The position numbers and the translations under genes are program-made. The notes under the pieces were generated by a model. That model was given only the letters and a program-made list of their open reading frames with translations, ran no database searches and was not told the origin of the DNA. From Actinomycetota bacterium (lineage in GTDB: Bacteria; Actinomycetota; UBA4738), in contig VAYJ01000036.1 in NCBI GenBank assembly GCA_005888465.1, positions 1 to 15,688 on the forward strand: a DNA stretch of 15,688 bases, given 5' to 3'. Positions 7,064 through 13,032 of this stretch are shown piece after piece (within the stretch, counting starts at the first letter, position 1; each line of letters begins with the position of its first letter).

Positions 7064-7666
7064 TCAGGGTCGCATGGATCTCGCCCGCATCCTAACGACC
7101 GGACCCTGCCATGGGAACGAAGCGCGCGCGCAGATCGTGGTGTCGACCTCATCGCGTGGCGGGGCCTGGGACCCGGCCCACGAACGCCCTGCGAAGTACA
7201 GGAGCGACCCCCCCGCGCGCAGGTTGGCACGCGCGAGCGCCCACGATCCCGCCGGGCTCGCTAGAGCCCGGGCGAGCACGACGTCCACCGCCAGGGCGGC
7301 GGTTTCGGCTCGAGCCCGCAGGATCCGCACGTTCGGCAACCCTAGGGTATCGAGGACGAGCTCCAGGAACGCGACCCGGCGAGCCTGAGGCTCCACGAGC
7401 GTGATGGCGCAGTCGGGCCGCGCGATGGCCACGGGAACCCCCGGCAGGCCCGCGCCGGAGCCCACGTCGGCGATCGTGACCGCCCCCACGTCCAGGCACG
7501 CGAGCACGCGGAGGGAGTCCATGACGTGGCGATCGTGCAGATGCGGAGCGTCGGCGCGAGCGACGAACCCGCGTGGGACGGCGATCTCGACGAGGAGCGA
7601 CTCGTACGTGGCGAGGGATCGGCGCTGGGTGGGAGGGAACCGCCTGATCTCGGGGTCAACCGCCAT
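7064..7666 (-). CDS. rsmG: 16S rRNA (guanine527-N7)-methyltransferase RsmG
   Basis: RsmG (GidB) adds a methyl group from S-adenosylmethionine to N7 of G527 in 16S rRNA. The SAM-binding loop is DVGSGAGLPGVPVAI (residues 67-81), preceded by the family stretch HDRHVMDSLRVL and followed by the acidic end of strand 2 in ITLVEPQARRVAFLE. At 200 residues it is slightly short, and the N-terminal region lacks a clear WNxxxNL motif. The ATG at 7666-7664 has no Shine-Dalgarno in front of it, because those positions are occupied by the parS palindrome; the last base of parS is the A of the ATG. Loss of RsmG gives low-level streptomycin resistance in several bacteria. It lies between jag and parA as in mycobacteria. 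Confidence 0.92.
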   Translation of the reverse strand: MAVDPEIRRFPPTQRRSLATYESLLVEIAVPRGFVARADAPHLHDRHVMDSLRVLACLDVGAVTIADVGSGAGLPGVPVAIARPDCAITLVEPQARRVAFLELVLDTLGLPNVRILRARAETAALAVDVVLARALASPAGSWALARANLRAGGSLLYFAGRSWAGSQAPPRDEVDTTICARASFPWQGPVVRMRARSMRP

Positions 7667-7681
7667 GTTTCACGTGAAACA
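7666..7681. promoter_or_regulatory. parS: parS centromere site (perfect 16-bp palindrome)
   Basis: The sequence TGTTTCACGTGAAACA is identical to the classical bacterial parS consensus and fully palindromic. It lies in the 24-bp gap between jag and rsmG, with its end on the rsmG start codon. This is the expected ParB loading site close to oriC, about 2.7 kb from dnaA. It is the only full copy I found in the window. Confidence 0.97.
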
Positions 7682-7690
7682 CCCGGCCGG

Positions 7691-8365
7691 CTAGCCTCGC
7701 CGGATGACCACCCGGCGATTGGGCTCCTCGCCCTCGCTCGCCGTCGCCAGCCCTCCGATCCCGGCGACGGTGTCGTGCACGATCTTGCGCTCGTAGGCGT
7801 TCATCGGCTCGAGCGCCTGGGGCTTGCCCGTCTTCCCCACCCGCCGCGCTGCATCCTGGGCCGCGCGCTCGAGCCGCGAGCGCTGGCGCTTGCGGTAGTC
7901 CTCGACGTCTACCAGGACCTCGCAGCGCTCACCGGTTCGCTGATATACGACGTTTCGAACGAGCTCCTGCAGCGACTCGAGCGTGTGTCCGCGTCGGCCG
8001 ATCAGGATACCGACGTCGTCGCCGTCGTCTCGACCCCACACGTCCACGTACGCGGCGCCGTCGACGACGGCCGGCTCGACGTCGGCCACCAGGCCCATGC
8101 GCTCCAGCAGCCCGCGGAGGAACTCCTCCGCCACGCCGAGCTGCTCCTCGAGCTCCTCGGAGGACTCCTCCGGAGGGCCGCCCCGTGGCACGGCCGAGGT
8201 CGCTCGCACCCGAACGATCGCCGGCTGCGCAGCGAGCCCGAGAAACCCCGAGCGGCCCTCCTGGACGATCTCCACGTGCGCTTCCTGTTCGCTGATGCCG
8301 AGCTCCGCCAGGGCGGCCTCGATGGCTTCCTCAACGCTTGCGGCGCTTCTTTCGATCTCCGCCAT
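7691..8365 (-). CDS. jag: Jag/KhpB-type RNA-binding protein (Jag-N, KH, R3H)
   Basis: The protein has 224 residues. The Jag_N domain covers about residues 1-52 and ends in GRSGFLGL. An acidic linker (PPEESSEELEEQ) follows, then a KH domain with the GxxG loop GRRG at 123-126 (GILIGRRGHTLESLQ). The C-terminal R3H domain has R193 and H197 in YERKIVHD. It binds RNA and is encoded beside yidC in most Gram-positive bacteria; in Firmicutes its relative KhpB works with KhpA in cell division and elongation. The ATG at 8365 is preceded by GGAGG five bases upstream and lies inside the 3' end of yidC, a 35-base overlap that suggests translational coupling. Confidence 0.94.
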   Translation of the reverse strand: MAEIERSAASVEEAIEAALAELGISEQEAHVEIVQEGRSGFLGLAAQPAIVRVRATSAVPRGGPPEESSEELEEQLGVAEEFLRGLLERMGLVADVEPAVVDGAAYVDVWGRDDGDDVGILIGRRGHTLESLQELVRNVVYQRTGERCEVLVDVEDYRKRQRSRLERAAQDAARRVGKTGKPQALEPMNAYERKIVHDTVAGIGGLATASEGEEPNRRVVIRRG

Positions 8366-9371
8366 CGTTTCCTCCGCTTCCTCGCGGCTTCGCGGGGCCG
8401 CCCGGCCGGCGCTGCCCCCCGGAGGAGGTCCGGCGCGAGGTCCCGCCCCCGCCCGCCCCCGACCGTGGCCGAGTCGGCCGGGGCTCCGGGGCCTTGCTCG
8501 ATCCGCCGTTCGCTCGCCCGCTCCCCTTCGCAGGCGGCGGCCCCTCCGCCACGGGCGCCTTGGGGAGCATGAAATGCTGCTGACCGATCTGGATCGCGTT
8601 CGTGGTAGTCCAGTACACGACGAGCCCCGCCGGGAACAGGAACCCCCAAACGCCGAACAGCAGCGGCATCACACGCGTCAGCGCCTGTTGCTGGGGGTTC
8701 ACGCCCGCGGGCGACGCCCGCTGCATCTGGCGTTGCTGGTAGTAGGTCGTCCCAACCATGGCGATCGCGAACAGGTAGTAGGGGATCCGCGTCGCGCCCC
8801 CCTTGCCGCAGTTCAGCGACTGGATCTTGGGGAGCGGGTTCAAGGTCTTCCCGTGCCGGTCCTTCGTCTGGTCGACCTGCTTGCCCGCCTCTGCCGCGCT
8901 GCAGAGAAGGTTCGCCCCGAGAAATTGCGTGTCTTGCCTCACGATCGCCGTGTACAGCTTGCTATTGAGTTGAGGGTTCTGATCGTTGTGGGGGATGTGG
9001 GCTAGCCCGGCCGGCATGCGAAGCACCGCGAAGAGCGCGATGAGGACCGGGAACTGCAGGAGCAGCGGCAGACATCCGGCGGCCGGGTTGATCCCGTACT
9101 CCCGGTAGAGCTTCTGCGTCTCCTCGTACTGCTTCTGCCGCCCCTCCGGGCGCCCCTTGTACTTCGCCTGGATCGCCTTGATCTTCGGCTGGATCGCCTG
9201 CGTCGCCTGCATCGAGCGAATCTGCTTGACGCCGAGCGGCAGCAACAGCACGCGAATGCCCACGGTGAGCAGGATGATCGCGACGCCATAGTTCGGGATG
9301 AGCTTGTAGATGAACGCGAGGACGGCGCCGAGCCCATTCAGGATCGCCTGGATCCAACCGACCGCGATCAC
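8331..9371 (-). CDS. yidC: Membrane protein insertase YidC
   Basis: This is the 346-residue YidC/Oxa1/Alb3 insertase, which helps membrane proteins enter the bilayer alone or with SecYEG. There are five core membrane segments (about 25-46, 98-120, 197-212, 232-250, 252-266). The groove arginine of the family is probably R40 (LTVGIRVLLLPL), followed by the coiled cytoplasmic loop QIRSMQATQAIQPKIKAIQ. The large N-terminal periplasmic domain of proteobacteria is absent, as expected for actinobacteria. The outer loop at about 121-195 is long and has two cysteines (C157 and C188). The C-terminal tail is Gly/Ser/Arg-rich and ends KKRRKR, a likely ribosome contact. The GTG start overlaps the yidD stop (GTGA, 9371-9368). 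Confidence 0.96.
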   Translation of the reverse strand: MIAVGWIQAILNGLGAVLAFIYKLIPNYGVAIILLTVGIRVLLLPLGVKQIRSMQATQAIQPKIKAIQAKYKGRPEGRQKQYEETQKLYREYGINPAAGCLPLLLQFPVLIALFAVLRMPAGLAHIPHNDQNPQLNSKLYTAIVRQDTQFLGANLLCSAAEAGKQVDQTKDRHGKTLNPLPKIQSLNCGKGGATRIPYYLFAIAMVGTTYYQQRQMQRASPAGVNPQQQALTRVMPLLFGVWGFLFPAGLVVYWTTTNAIQIGQQHFMLPKAPVAEGPPPAKGSGRANGGSSKAPEPRPTRPRSGAGGGGTSRRTSSGGQRRPGGPAKPRGSGGNDGGDRKKRRKR

Positions 9372-9664
9372 GACATTGGCCCTTGTATGGCAGCATCATA
9401 CACGCGGGGCGCCGGGGGATGGTCGACGCCGCCCGCCGAGAGCGGCGAGCACCGCGCGACTCGCCATGCCGCCAACGCGAGACCGCGGAGCGCGCCGACA
9501 TCTCGGATCGCGCGCATCGCGTACTCGGAGCAGCTCGGGTAGAAGCGGCAACGCCCGGCAGTGAACCGGCCGAGCGTGGCTCGATAGGCGACCACAATGC
9601 CGAGCAGGGCTTCCCGGGCGGGCCATCCCATGACCCACACGGCTCGGCGAGCGCCCGCGATCAC
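9368..9664 (-). CDS. yidD: YidD membrane-protein insertion efficiency factor
   Basis: This is a small DUF37/YidD protein, a membrane-associated helper of YidC-dependent insertion. The family core is plain: VAYRATLGRFTAGRCRFYPSC, then SEYAMRAIRDVGALRG, then RVARCSPLSAGGVDHPP, with three conserved cysteines. Two starts are possible. GTG 9664 (98 residues) overlaps the rnpA stop as GTGA, the coupling used elsewhere in this operon, and is used here. ATG 9631 (87 residues) sits just before the conserved region. Both lack a strong Shine-Dalgarno. The order rnpA-yidD-yidC is standard. Confidence 0.9.
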   Translation of the reverse strand: MIAGARRAVWVMGWPAREALLGIVVAYRATLGRFTAGRCRFYPSCSEYAMRAIRDVGALRGLALAAWRVARCSPLSAGGVDHPPAPRVYDAAIQGPMS

Positions 9665-10020
9665 GAGGCGATCACGCCCCCGCGTCCGAGCAGCGCGGCC
9701 AGGTCCTCGACAAGCGCCGGCATCGTCGCTGCCGACGCTTCGGGCCGAGCGATCATCACGATGTCGAATCCCCCCCGCGCGCGGGCGCGTGCGCTCCGCC
9801 ACGCTTCCTTCAAACGACGGCGGCACCGGTTGCGCTCGACGGCGCCTCCGATCGCTCGCCCGCAGACGAACCCGATCCGAATGTGCTGCTCAGAAGGCAG
9901 GACGTACAGTACCACCCACTTCCCGGACAGGCGCTCGCCGCTCGAGAGGACCCGGCGGTAGTCCCGCCCGGTGCGAAGGACGGTCGACCGAACGCTCGCG
10001 GCGATCCCCGTACGAGTCAG
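9661..10020 (-). CDS. rnpA: Ribonuclease P protein component, start codon unusual
   Basis: RnpA is the protein subunit of RNase P, which trims the 5' end of tRNA precursors together with the catalytic RNA. The core is conserved: DYRRVLSSGERLSGKWVVLYV, then IGFVCGRAIGGAVERNRCRR with the RNR signature, then FDIVMIAR. No ATG, GTG or TTG occurs in frame between rpmH and the first conserved residues. The best candidate is CTG at 10020, which overlaps the rpmH stop as CTGA and would give 119 residues, a normal length. The frame stays open back through all of rpmH to TTG 10227. That codon lies upstream of the likely rpmH promoter (TATACT, 10197-10192), so it is probably not transcribed from there. 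A sequence error is another explanation. Confidence 0.9.
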   Translation of the reverse strand: MTRTGIAASVRSTVLRTGRDYRRVLSSGERLSGKWVVLYVLPSEQHIRIGFVCGRAIGGAVERNRCRRRLKEAWRSARARARGGFDIVMIARPEASAATMPALVEDLAALLGRGGVIAS

Positions 10021-10151
10021 GCGGAGAGGACGGTCCGCCCCTTGCGCCGGCGGCGGGCGAGCACCGCGCGGCCGCCGCGGGTGCGCATGCGAACGCGGAA
10101 CCCGTGCGTCTTGCTCCGGTGGCGATTGTTGGGTTGGAAGGTCTGTTTCAT
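10017..10151 (-). CDS. rpmH: 50S ribosomal protein L34
   Basis: This is the 44-residue, highly basic L34, with the family start MKQTFQPNNRHRSKTHGFRV followed by RMRTRGGRAVLARRRRKGR. It is a structural protein of the large ribosomal subunit. It is the first gene of the leftward operon, 41 bases downstream of a TATACT -10 element. The Shine-Dalgarno is weak (GACGAG at best). It abuts rnpA, as in nearly all bacteria, and is divergent from dnaA. Confidence 0.97.
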   Translation of the reverse strand: MKQTFQPNNRHRSKTHGFRVRMRTRGGRAVLARRRRKGRTVLSA

Positions 10152-10191
10152 GGCTCGTCGGCTCGTCTGCGATGGCGATTCGGCTCGAGCG

Positions 10192-10197
10192 AGTATA
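10192..10197 (-). promoter_or_regulatory. -10 element (TATACT) of the rpmH operon promoter
   Basis: On the minus strand TATACT lies 41 bases before the rpmH ATG and should give a leader of about 30-35 bases. No good -35 hexamer is seen at 16-18 bases; a TTGGCG at 10227-10222 is 24 bases away. The genes from rpmH to the small gene after parB probably depend on it, since no other clear promoter was seen within that block. Confidence 0.5.
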
Positions 10198-10220
10198 GCG
10201 GGGCGGGTTCGGGAAAAAGG

Positions 10221-10249
10221 TCGCCAAGAAGGGGGTCGCGCCTTGGCGA
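10221..10249. repeat. 8-bp perfect inverted repeat between divergent rpmH and dnaA promoters
   Basis: TCGCCAAG (10221-10228) and CTTGGCGA (10242-10249) are exact inverted copies with 13 bases between them, so the arms are 21 bp apart, two helical turns. The right arm contains the TTGGCG that may be the -35 element of dnaA. The placement suggests a dimeric regulator site or paired promoter elements. Confidence 0.5.
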
Positions 10250-10273
10250 GCGCACGAAGGCCGGCGCTATAAT
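10243..10273 (+). promoter_or_regulatory. dnaA promoter (TTGGCG - 19 bp - TATAAT)
   Basis: A perfect TATAAT at 10268-10273 is preceded by TTGGCG at 10243-10248 with a slightly long 19-base spacer. Transcription should start near 10280, giving a leader of about 75 bases that contains the DnaA boxes. Confidence 0.65.
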
Positions 10274-10330
10274 CCGCGAGCCCTGGAGACCGGCTCGGCC
10301 CCCCAGCCCTTCCCCCGAGCGGGCCCTTTG

Positions 10331-10363
10331 TATTCCACAACTGTGGAAAGTGCCTGTGGATAA
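10331..10363. promoter_or_regulatory. Three DnaA-box-like sites over the dnaA leader, ribosome-binding site and start
   Basis: TGTGGATAA at 10355-10363 is the exact reverse complement of the DnaA box TTATCCACA. TGTGGAAAG at 10342-10350 and TATTCCACA at 10331-10339 are weaker matches. Together the last two form the inverted repeat TTCCACA-AC-TGTGGAA (10333-10348). The boxes cover the GGAAAG Shine-Dalgarno (10345-10350) and the GTG start (10356), which suits feedback control by DnaA and possibly origin function. Confidence 0.7.
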
Positions 10364-11708
10364 ATCGTGGTCGGCAATTCGCGAGCGCGCTCGACAGGAC
10401 CTCTCGGAGGCCTCGTACAAGCTCTGGTTCGCCGAGCTCACCGCGGGCGATCTCTCGGGTGGCGTCCTCGAGCTCATCGCGCCGAGCGCCTACGTCAAGC
10501 GATGGCTCTCCGGCCACTACATGGACCTGATCACGGGATCCGTCCGGGATGCCCTCGGCCCTGGGGTGCGCGTACGGCTGCGCTCCCGTCCGGCCGAGCC
10601 TGTCGAGTCTCGCCAGGTCGATCCCTCGGTCGCCACGGCACACCAGACCACCCTGGACCAGGCGCTGTCGGCGCCGCCCTTCCCCGACCGATACACGTTC
10701 GAGACGTTCGTCCCGGGCCCGAGCAACAAGTTCGCCCATGCGGCCGCGCTCGCCGTCGCCGAGGCTCCCCCCTCCCGCGCGTACAACCCGGTCTTCGTCT
10801 ACGGGGGCGTGGGCCTGGGCAAGACCCATCTGCTGTTCGCCGTGGCGAACCATATGTGGCAGCTCGCGCCCCGCACGCGGGTGCGCTACGTCACCTCCGA
10901 GAGCTTCATGACGGAGTTCATCAAGTCGGTGCGCGAACGCCGCGGCTACCAGTTCCAGCGCCAGTACCGGGACGTGGACGTCCTGCTCCTCGACGACGTC
11001 CAATTCCTCGCGCGCGCCGAGGAGACCCAGACCGAGTTCTTCCACACGTTCAACCACCTGCACCAACACGAACGCCAGATCGTCATCGCGAGCGACCGCC
11101 CGCCACAGGAGCTGGGCGGGATCGAGGAGCGGCTGCGCAGCCGCTTCCGCTCGGGCCTCGTCGTCGACGTCCAGCCTCCCGACCTGGAGACCCGTATCGC
11201 GATCCTGCAGCTCAAGGCCCTTCGCGACAACCTCGCCGTCCCGGACGACGTCCTGCACTTCATCGCCTCGAAGTTCGACAACAATATCCGCGAGCTCGAG
11301 GGGGCGCTGCTTCGCGTGGCCGCCTTCGCGTCGCTCTCTCGCCAGGCGACCGATCTGCCGCTCGCGGAGCGAGCGCTCGAGGACCTCATCCCCGAGCGCG
11401 GGCGGGAGATCCCGCCGGCGCTGATCCTGGACCAGACGGCCGAATACTTCGGGCTCGGGCCGGGGGACCTCACGTCCAAGAGCCGCTCCCGGCCGCTCAC
11501 GACCGCACGACATGTCGGCATGTACCTGCTCCGGGAGCTGACCGGGCTCTCCCTCATCAAGATCGGGGAGCATTTCGATCGCGACCACACGACCGTCCTG
11601 CACGGGATCAAGAAGATCGAGGGCCTCATGCCGGCTCGCGGCAGCACGTACAAGCAGGTCCAGGAGCTCACCAAGAAGATCCGGGCTCGAGGGCGCGGGG
11701 GTGCATGA
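10356..11708 (+). CDS. dnaA: Chromosomal replication initiator DnaA
   Basis: DnaA binds DnaA boxes at the origin, unwinds DNA and loads the helicase. Domain I covers about residues 1-75 (VDKSWSAIRERARQDL, then YKLWFAELTAGDL). A short linker follows, unlike the very long linker of Streptomyces. The AAA+ domain has Walker A GGVGLGKT at 150-157 and Walker B LLLDDVQ at about 210-216. Domain IV has the DNA-binding signature DHTTVLHG at 410-417. GTG 10356 is chosen because GGAAAG (10345-10350) is five bases upstream; GTG 10350 is an alternative that adds two residues. The frame is open far upstream, but that stretch precedes the promoter. A perfect DnaA box overlaps the start codon. It is 450 residues, normal for the family. 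Confidence 0.97.
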   Translation: MDKSWSAIRERARQDLSEASYKLWFAELTAGDLSGGVLELIAPSAYVKRWLSGHYMDLITGSVRDALGPGVRVRLRSRPAEPVESRQVDPSVATAHQTTLDQALSAPPFPDRYTFETFVPGPSNKFAHAAALAVAEAPPSRAYNPVFVYGGVGLGKTHLLFAVANHMWQLAPRTRVRYVTSESFMTEFIKSVRERRGYQFQRQYRDVDVLLLDDVQFLARAEETQTEFFHTFNHLHQHERQIVIASDRPPQELGGIEERLRSRFRSGLVVDVQPPDLETRIAILQLKALRDNLAVPDDVLHFIASKFDNNIRELEGALLRVAAFASLSRQATDLPLAERALEDLIPERGREIPPALILDQTAEYFGLGPGDLTSKSRSRPLTTARHVGMYLLRELTGLSLIKIGEHFDRDHTTVLHGIKKIEGLMPARGSTYKQVQELTKKIRARGRGGA

Positions 11709-11917
11709 ACGGTGGGAAACGATCCTCGCGGGTGTGGGCTCGCCGTGACGACGATCGAGGAAGCACTCGCCGATCGCGGCTCCTCCCCCACCCATCCACA
11801 CACCGGTCGTGTCACATGTGCCCGCTATCCTGGACCGACGGGCGCTCGTCCCCTTTTCCCCACGTACTACTGCTGCTGGTTTGAAGGAGACTCACATCAA
11901 AGAGGAGGAGCCACGCC
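11709..11917. other. dnaA-dnaN intergenic region, usual site of actinobacterial oriC
   Basis: The gap is only 209 bp. It has degenerate DnaA-box-like sites only (CCATCCACA 11792-11800, TTTTCCCCA 11854-11862), a CACATGTG palindrome (11813-11820) and a possible -10 TATCCT (11826-11831) for dnaN. No AT-rich tract or terminator-like hairpin was seen. In M. tuberculosis and Streptomyces the corresponding gap is much longer and rich in boxes. Confidence 0.4.
11902..11910 (+). promoter_or_regulatory. Strong Shine-Dalgarno for dnaN
   Basis: GAGGAGGAG ends seven bases before the dnaN ATG (11918), which fixes the start. A second GAAGGAG at 11883-11889 has no start codon behind it at a usable distance. 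Confidence 0.75.
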
Positions 11918-13018
11918 ATGAAGTTCCGCTGCGACCGTGACGCGTTCTCGGAAGCCCTGCAGACCGTTCAGCGAGCCGTGTCAGCCCGGCCGGGCATCCC
12001 GGCGCTCGCGGGCGTCCTGCTCACCGCGAGCGGGCAGGAGCTCGTCCTCGCGACGACCGATCTGGAGGTGTCGGCGCGGCTCCGCCTTGAGGTGCAGGTA
12101 CACGAGGAAGGGGTGGCGCTGGTGCCGGCGCGCCTCTTGGCGGATATGGTCAAGAGCTTCGATCAGGCACCGGTCGACGTCGAGGAGCAGGGCGGGCAGG
12201 CCCGGATCGTCTGCAACAACTACGAGGGGACGCTGCGCTGCCTTCCGGCCGAGGACTTCCCGGCACTCCAGGATCCCTCGGGGACGCGAGTCGCGGTGAA
12301 GGCCTCGGAGCTCGCCGAGGGGATCAGCCAGGTGGCCAGGGCGGCGTCTCGCGACGAGGCTCGACCCATCCTCACGGGCGTGCTCCTGGAGATCAGCCGC
12401 GAGGGCGTCACGCTCGTCGCGACGGACTCCTACCGGCTGGCGGTCCGTGAGCTCACGGCGACGTCCGAGGGCGAGGCGAAGGCGCTCGTCCCCGAGCGGG
12501 CCCTGAGCGAGGTGGCGCGGGCGGCCGCGACGGACGAGAAGGGCGAGGCGGAGTTGTTCGTCGAGCACAGCCAGGTGGCCTTCCGGGCGGGACCGCTCAC
12601 GCTCACGTCGCGGCTGATCGAGGGCGAGTTCCCGAACTACCGTCAGCTCCTTCCCGACCGATACGACAACCGGCTGGTGGCGTCCAGGTCGCAGCTCATC
12701 GACGCGGTCCGGCGGGTCGGGCTCCTCGCGCGCGAGAGCTCTCCGGTGAAGCTCGAGTTCAACGCACTTGGGGTGCGGCTGTCGTCGTCCTCGCCCGACC
12801 TCGGTGGGGCGGTCGAGTCCGTCGAGGCAACGTTCGAAGGCGAGGACCTGACGGCCGCGTTCAATCCGGCGTATCTCGTGGACGGCCTGAACGCGGCGGT
12901 GGGGGAGCGCGTGCGGCTCGAGGTGCGGGACGGGCTGAAGCCAGCCGTCATCCGGGGCGACGGGGAGGCGTTCGTCTACTTGGCGATGCCCGTTCGGCTC
13001 CCCGCCCCCGTCGGGTAG
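11918..13018 (+). CDS. dnaN: DNA polymerase III beta subunit (sliding clamp)
   Basis: The 366-residue beta clamp forms a dimeric ring that tethers DNA polymerase to DNA and recruits other replication and repair proteins. Its three-fold domain pattern is visible: MKFRCDRDAFSEALQTVQRA with LVLATTDLEVSARL in domain 1; ILTGVLLEISREGVTLVATD with SYRLAVRE in domain 2; and GEFPNYRQLLPDRYDNRLVA leading to FNPAYLVDGLNAA in domain 3. The C-terminal VYLAMPVRLP is the usual peptide-pocket end. The ATG has a strong Shine-Dalgarno. The gene is followed by recF after 14 bases. Confidence 0.97.
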   Translation: MKFRCDRDAFSEALQTVQRAVSARPGIPALAGVLLTASGQELVLATTDLEVSARLRLEVQVHEEGVALVPARLLADMVKSFDQAPVDVEEQGGQARIVCNNYEGTLRCLPAEDFPALQDPSGTRVAVKASELAEGISQVARAASRDEARPILTGVLLEISREGVTLVATDSYRLAVRELTATSEGEAKALVPERALSEVARAAATDEKGEAELFVEHSQVAFRAGPLTLTSRLIEGEFPNYRQLLPDRYDNRLVASRSQLIDAVRRVGLLARESSPVKLEFNALGVRLSSSSPDLGGAVESVEATFEGEDLTAAFNPAYLVDGLNAAVGERVRLEVRDGLKPAVIRGDGEAFVYLAMPVRLPAPVG

Positions 13019-13032
13019 CGCGATCGGCACAC

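Larger units (their letters stand above)
10152..10355. other. Divergent rpmH-dnaA intergenic region, possible part of oriC
   Basis: This 204-bp gap holds both divergent promoters, an inverted repeat and two of the three DnaA-box-like sites. Apart from the short promoter hexamers it is GC-rich; I see no AT-rich unwinding element and no dense array of boxes. Confidence 0.45.

Noticed and set aside
5565..7388. 607-residue plus-strand frame across parB and parA
   Set aside because: It is proline/arginine-rich shadow coding with no domain; parB and parA on the other strand have complete motifs.
10222..10227. TTGGCG on the minus strand as the -35 of the rpmH promoter
   Set aside because: The spacer to TATACT is 24 bases, too long for a normal promoter; it is better explained as one arm of the inverted repeat.
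9597..10355. Long N-terminal extension of dnaA in the open upstream frame
   Set aside because: It runs antisense through rnpA and rpmH and lies before the dnaA promoter at 10268, and DnaA domain I starts at 10356.
10017..11801. 594-residue minus-strand frame antisense to dnaA
   Set aside because: Only its last 44 codons (rpmH) are real. The rest mirrors dnaA codon structure, as expected in high-GC DNA.
11712..11921. 69-residue frame filling the dnaA-dnaN gap and ending in ATGA with dnaN
   Set aside because: It has no recognisable domain, irregular composition and no Shine-Dalgarno at its GTG, and it runs through the likely dnaN promoter. Probably chance, although the overlap with dnaN is curious.
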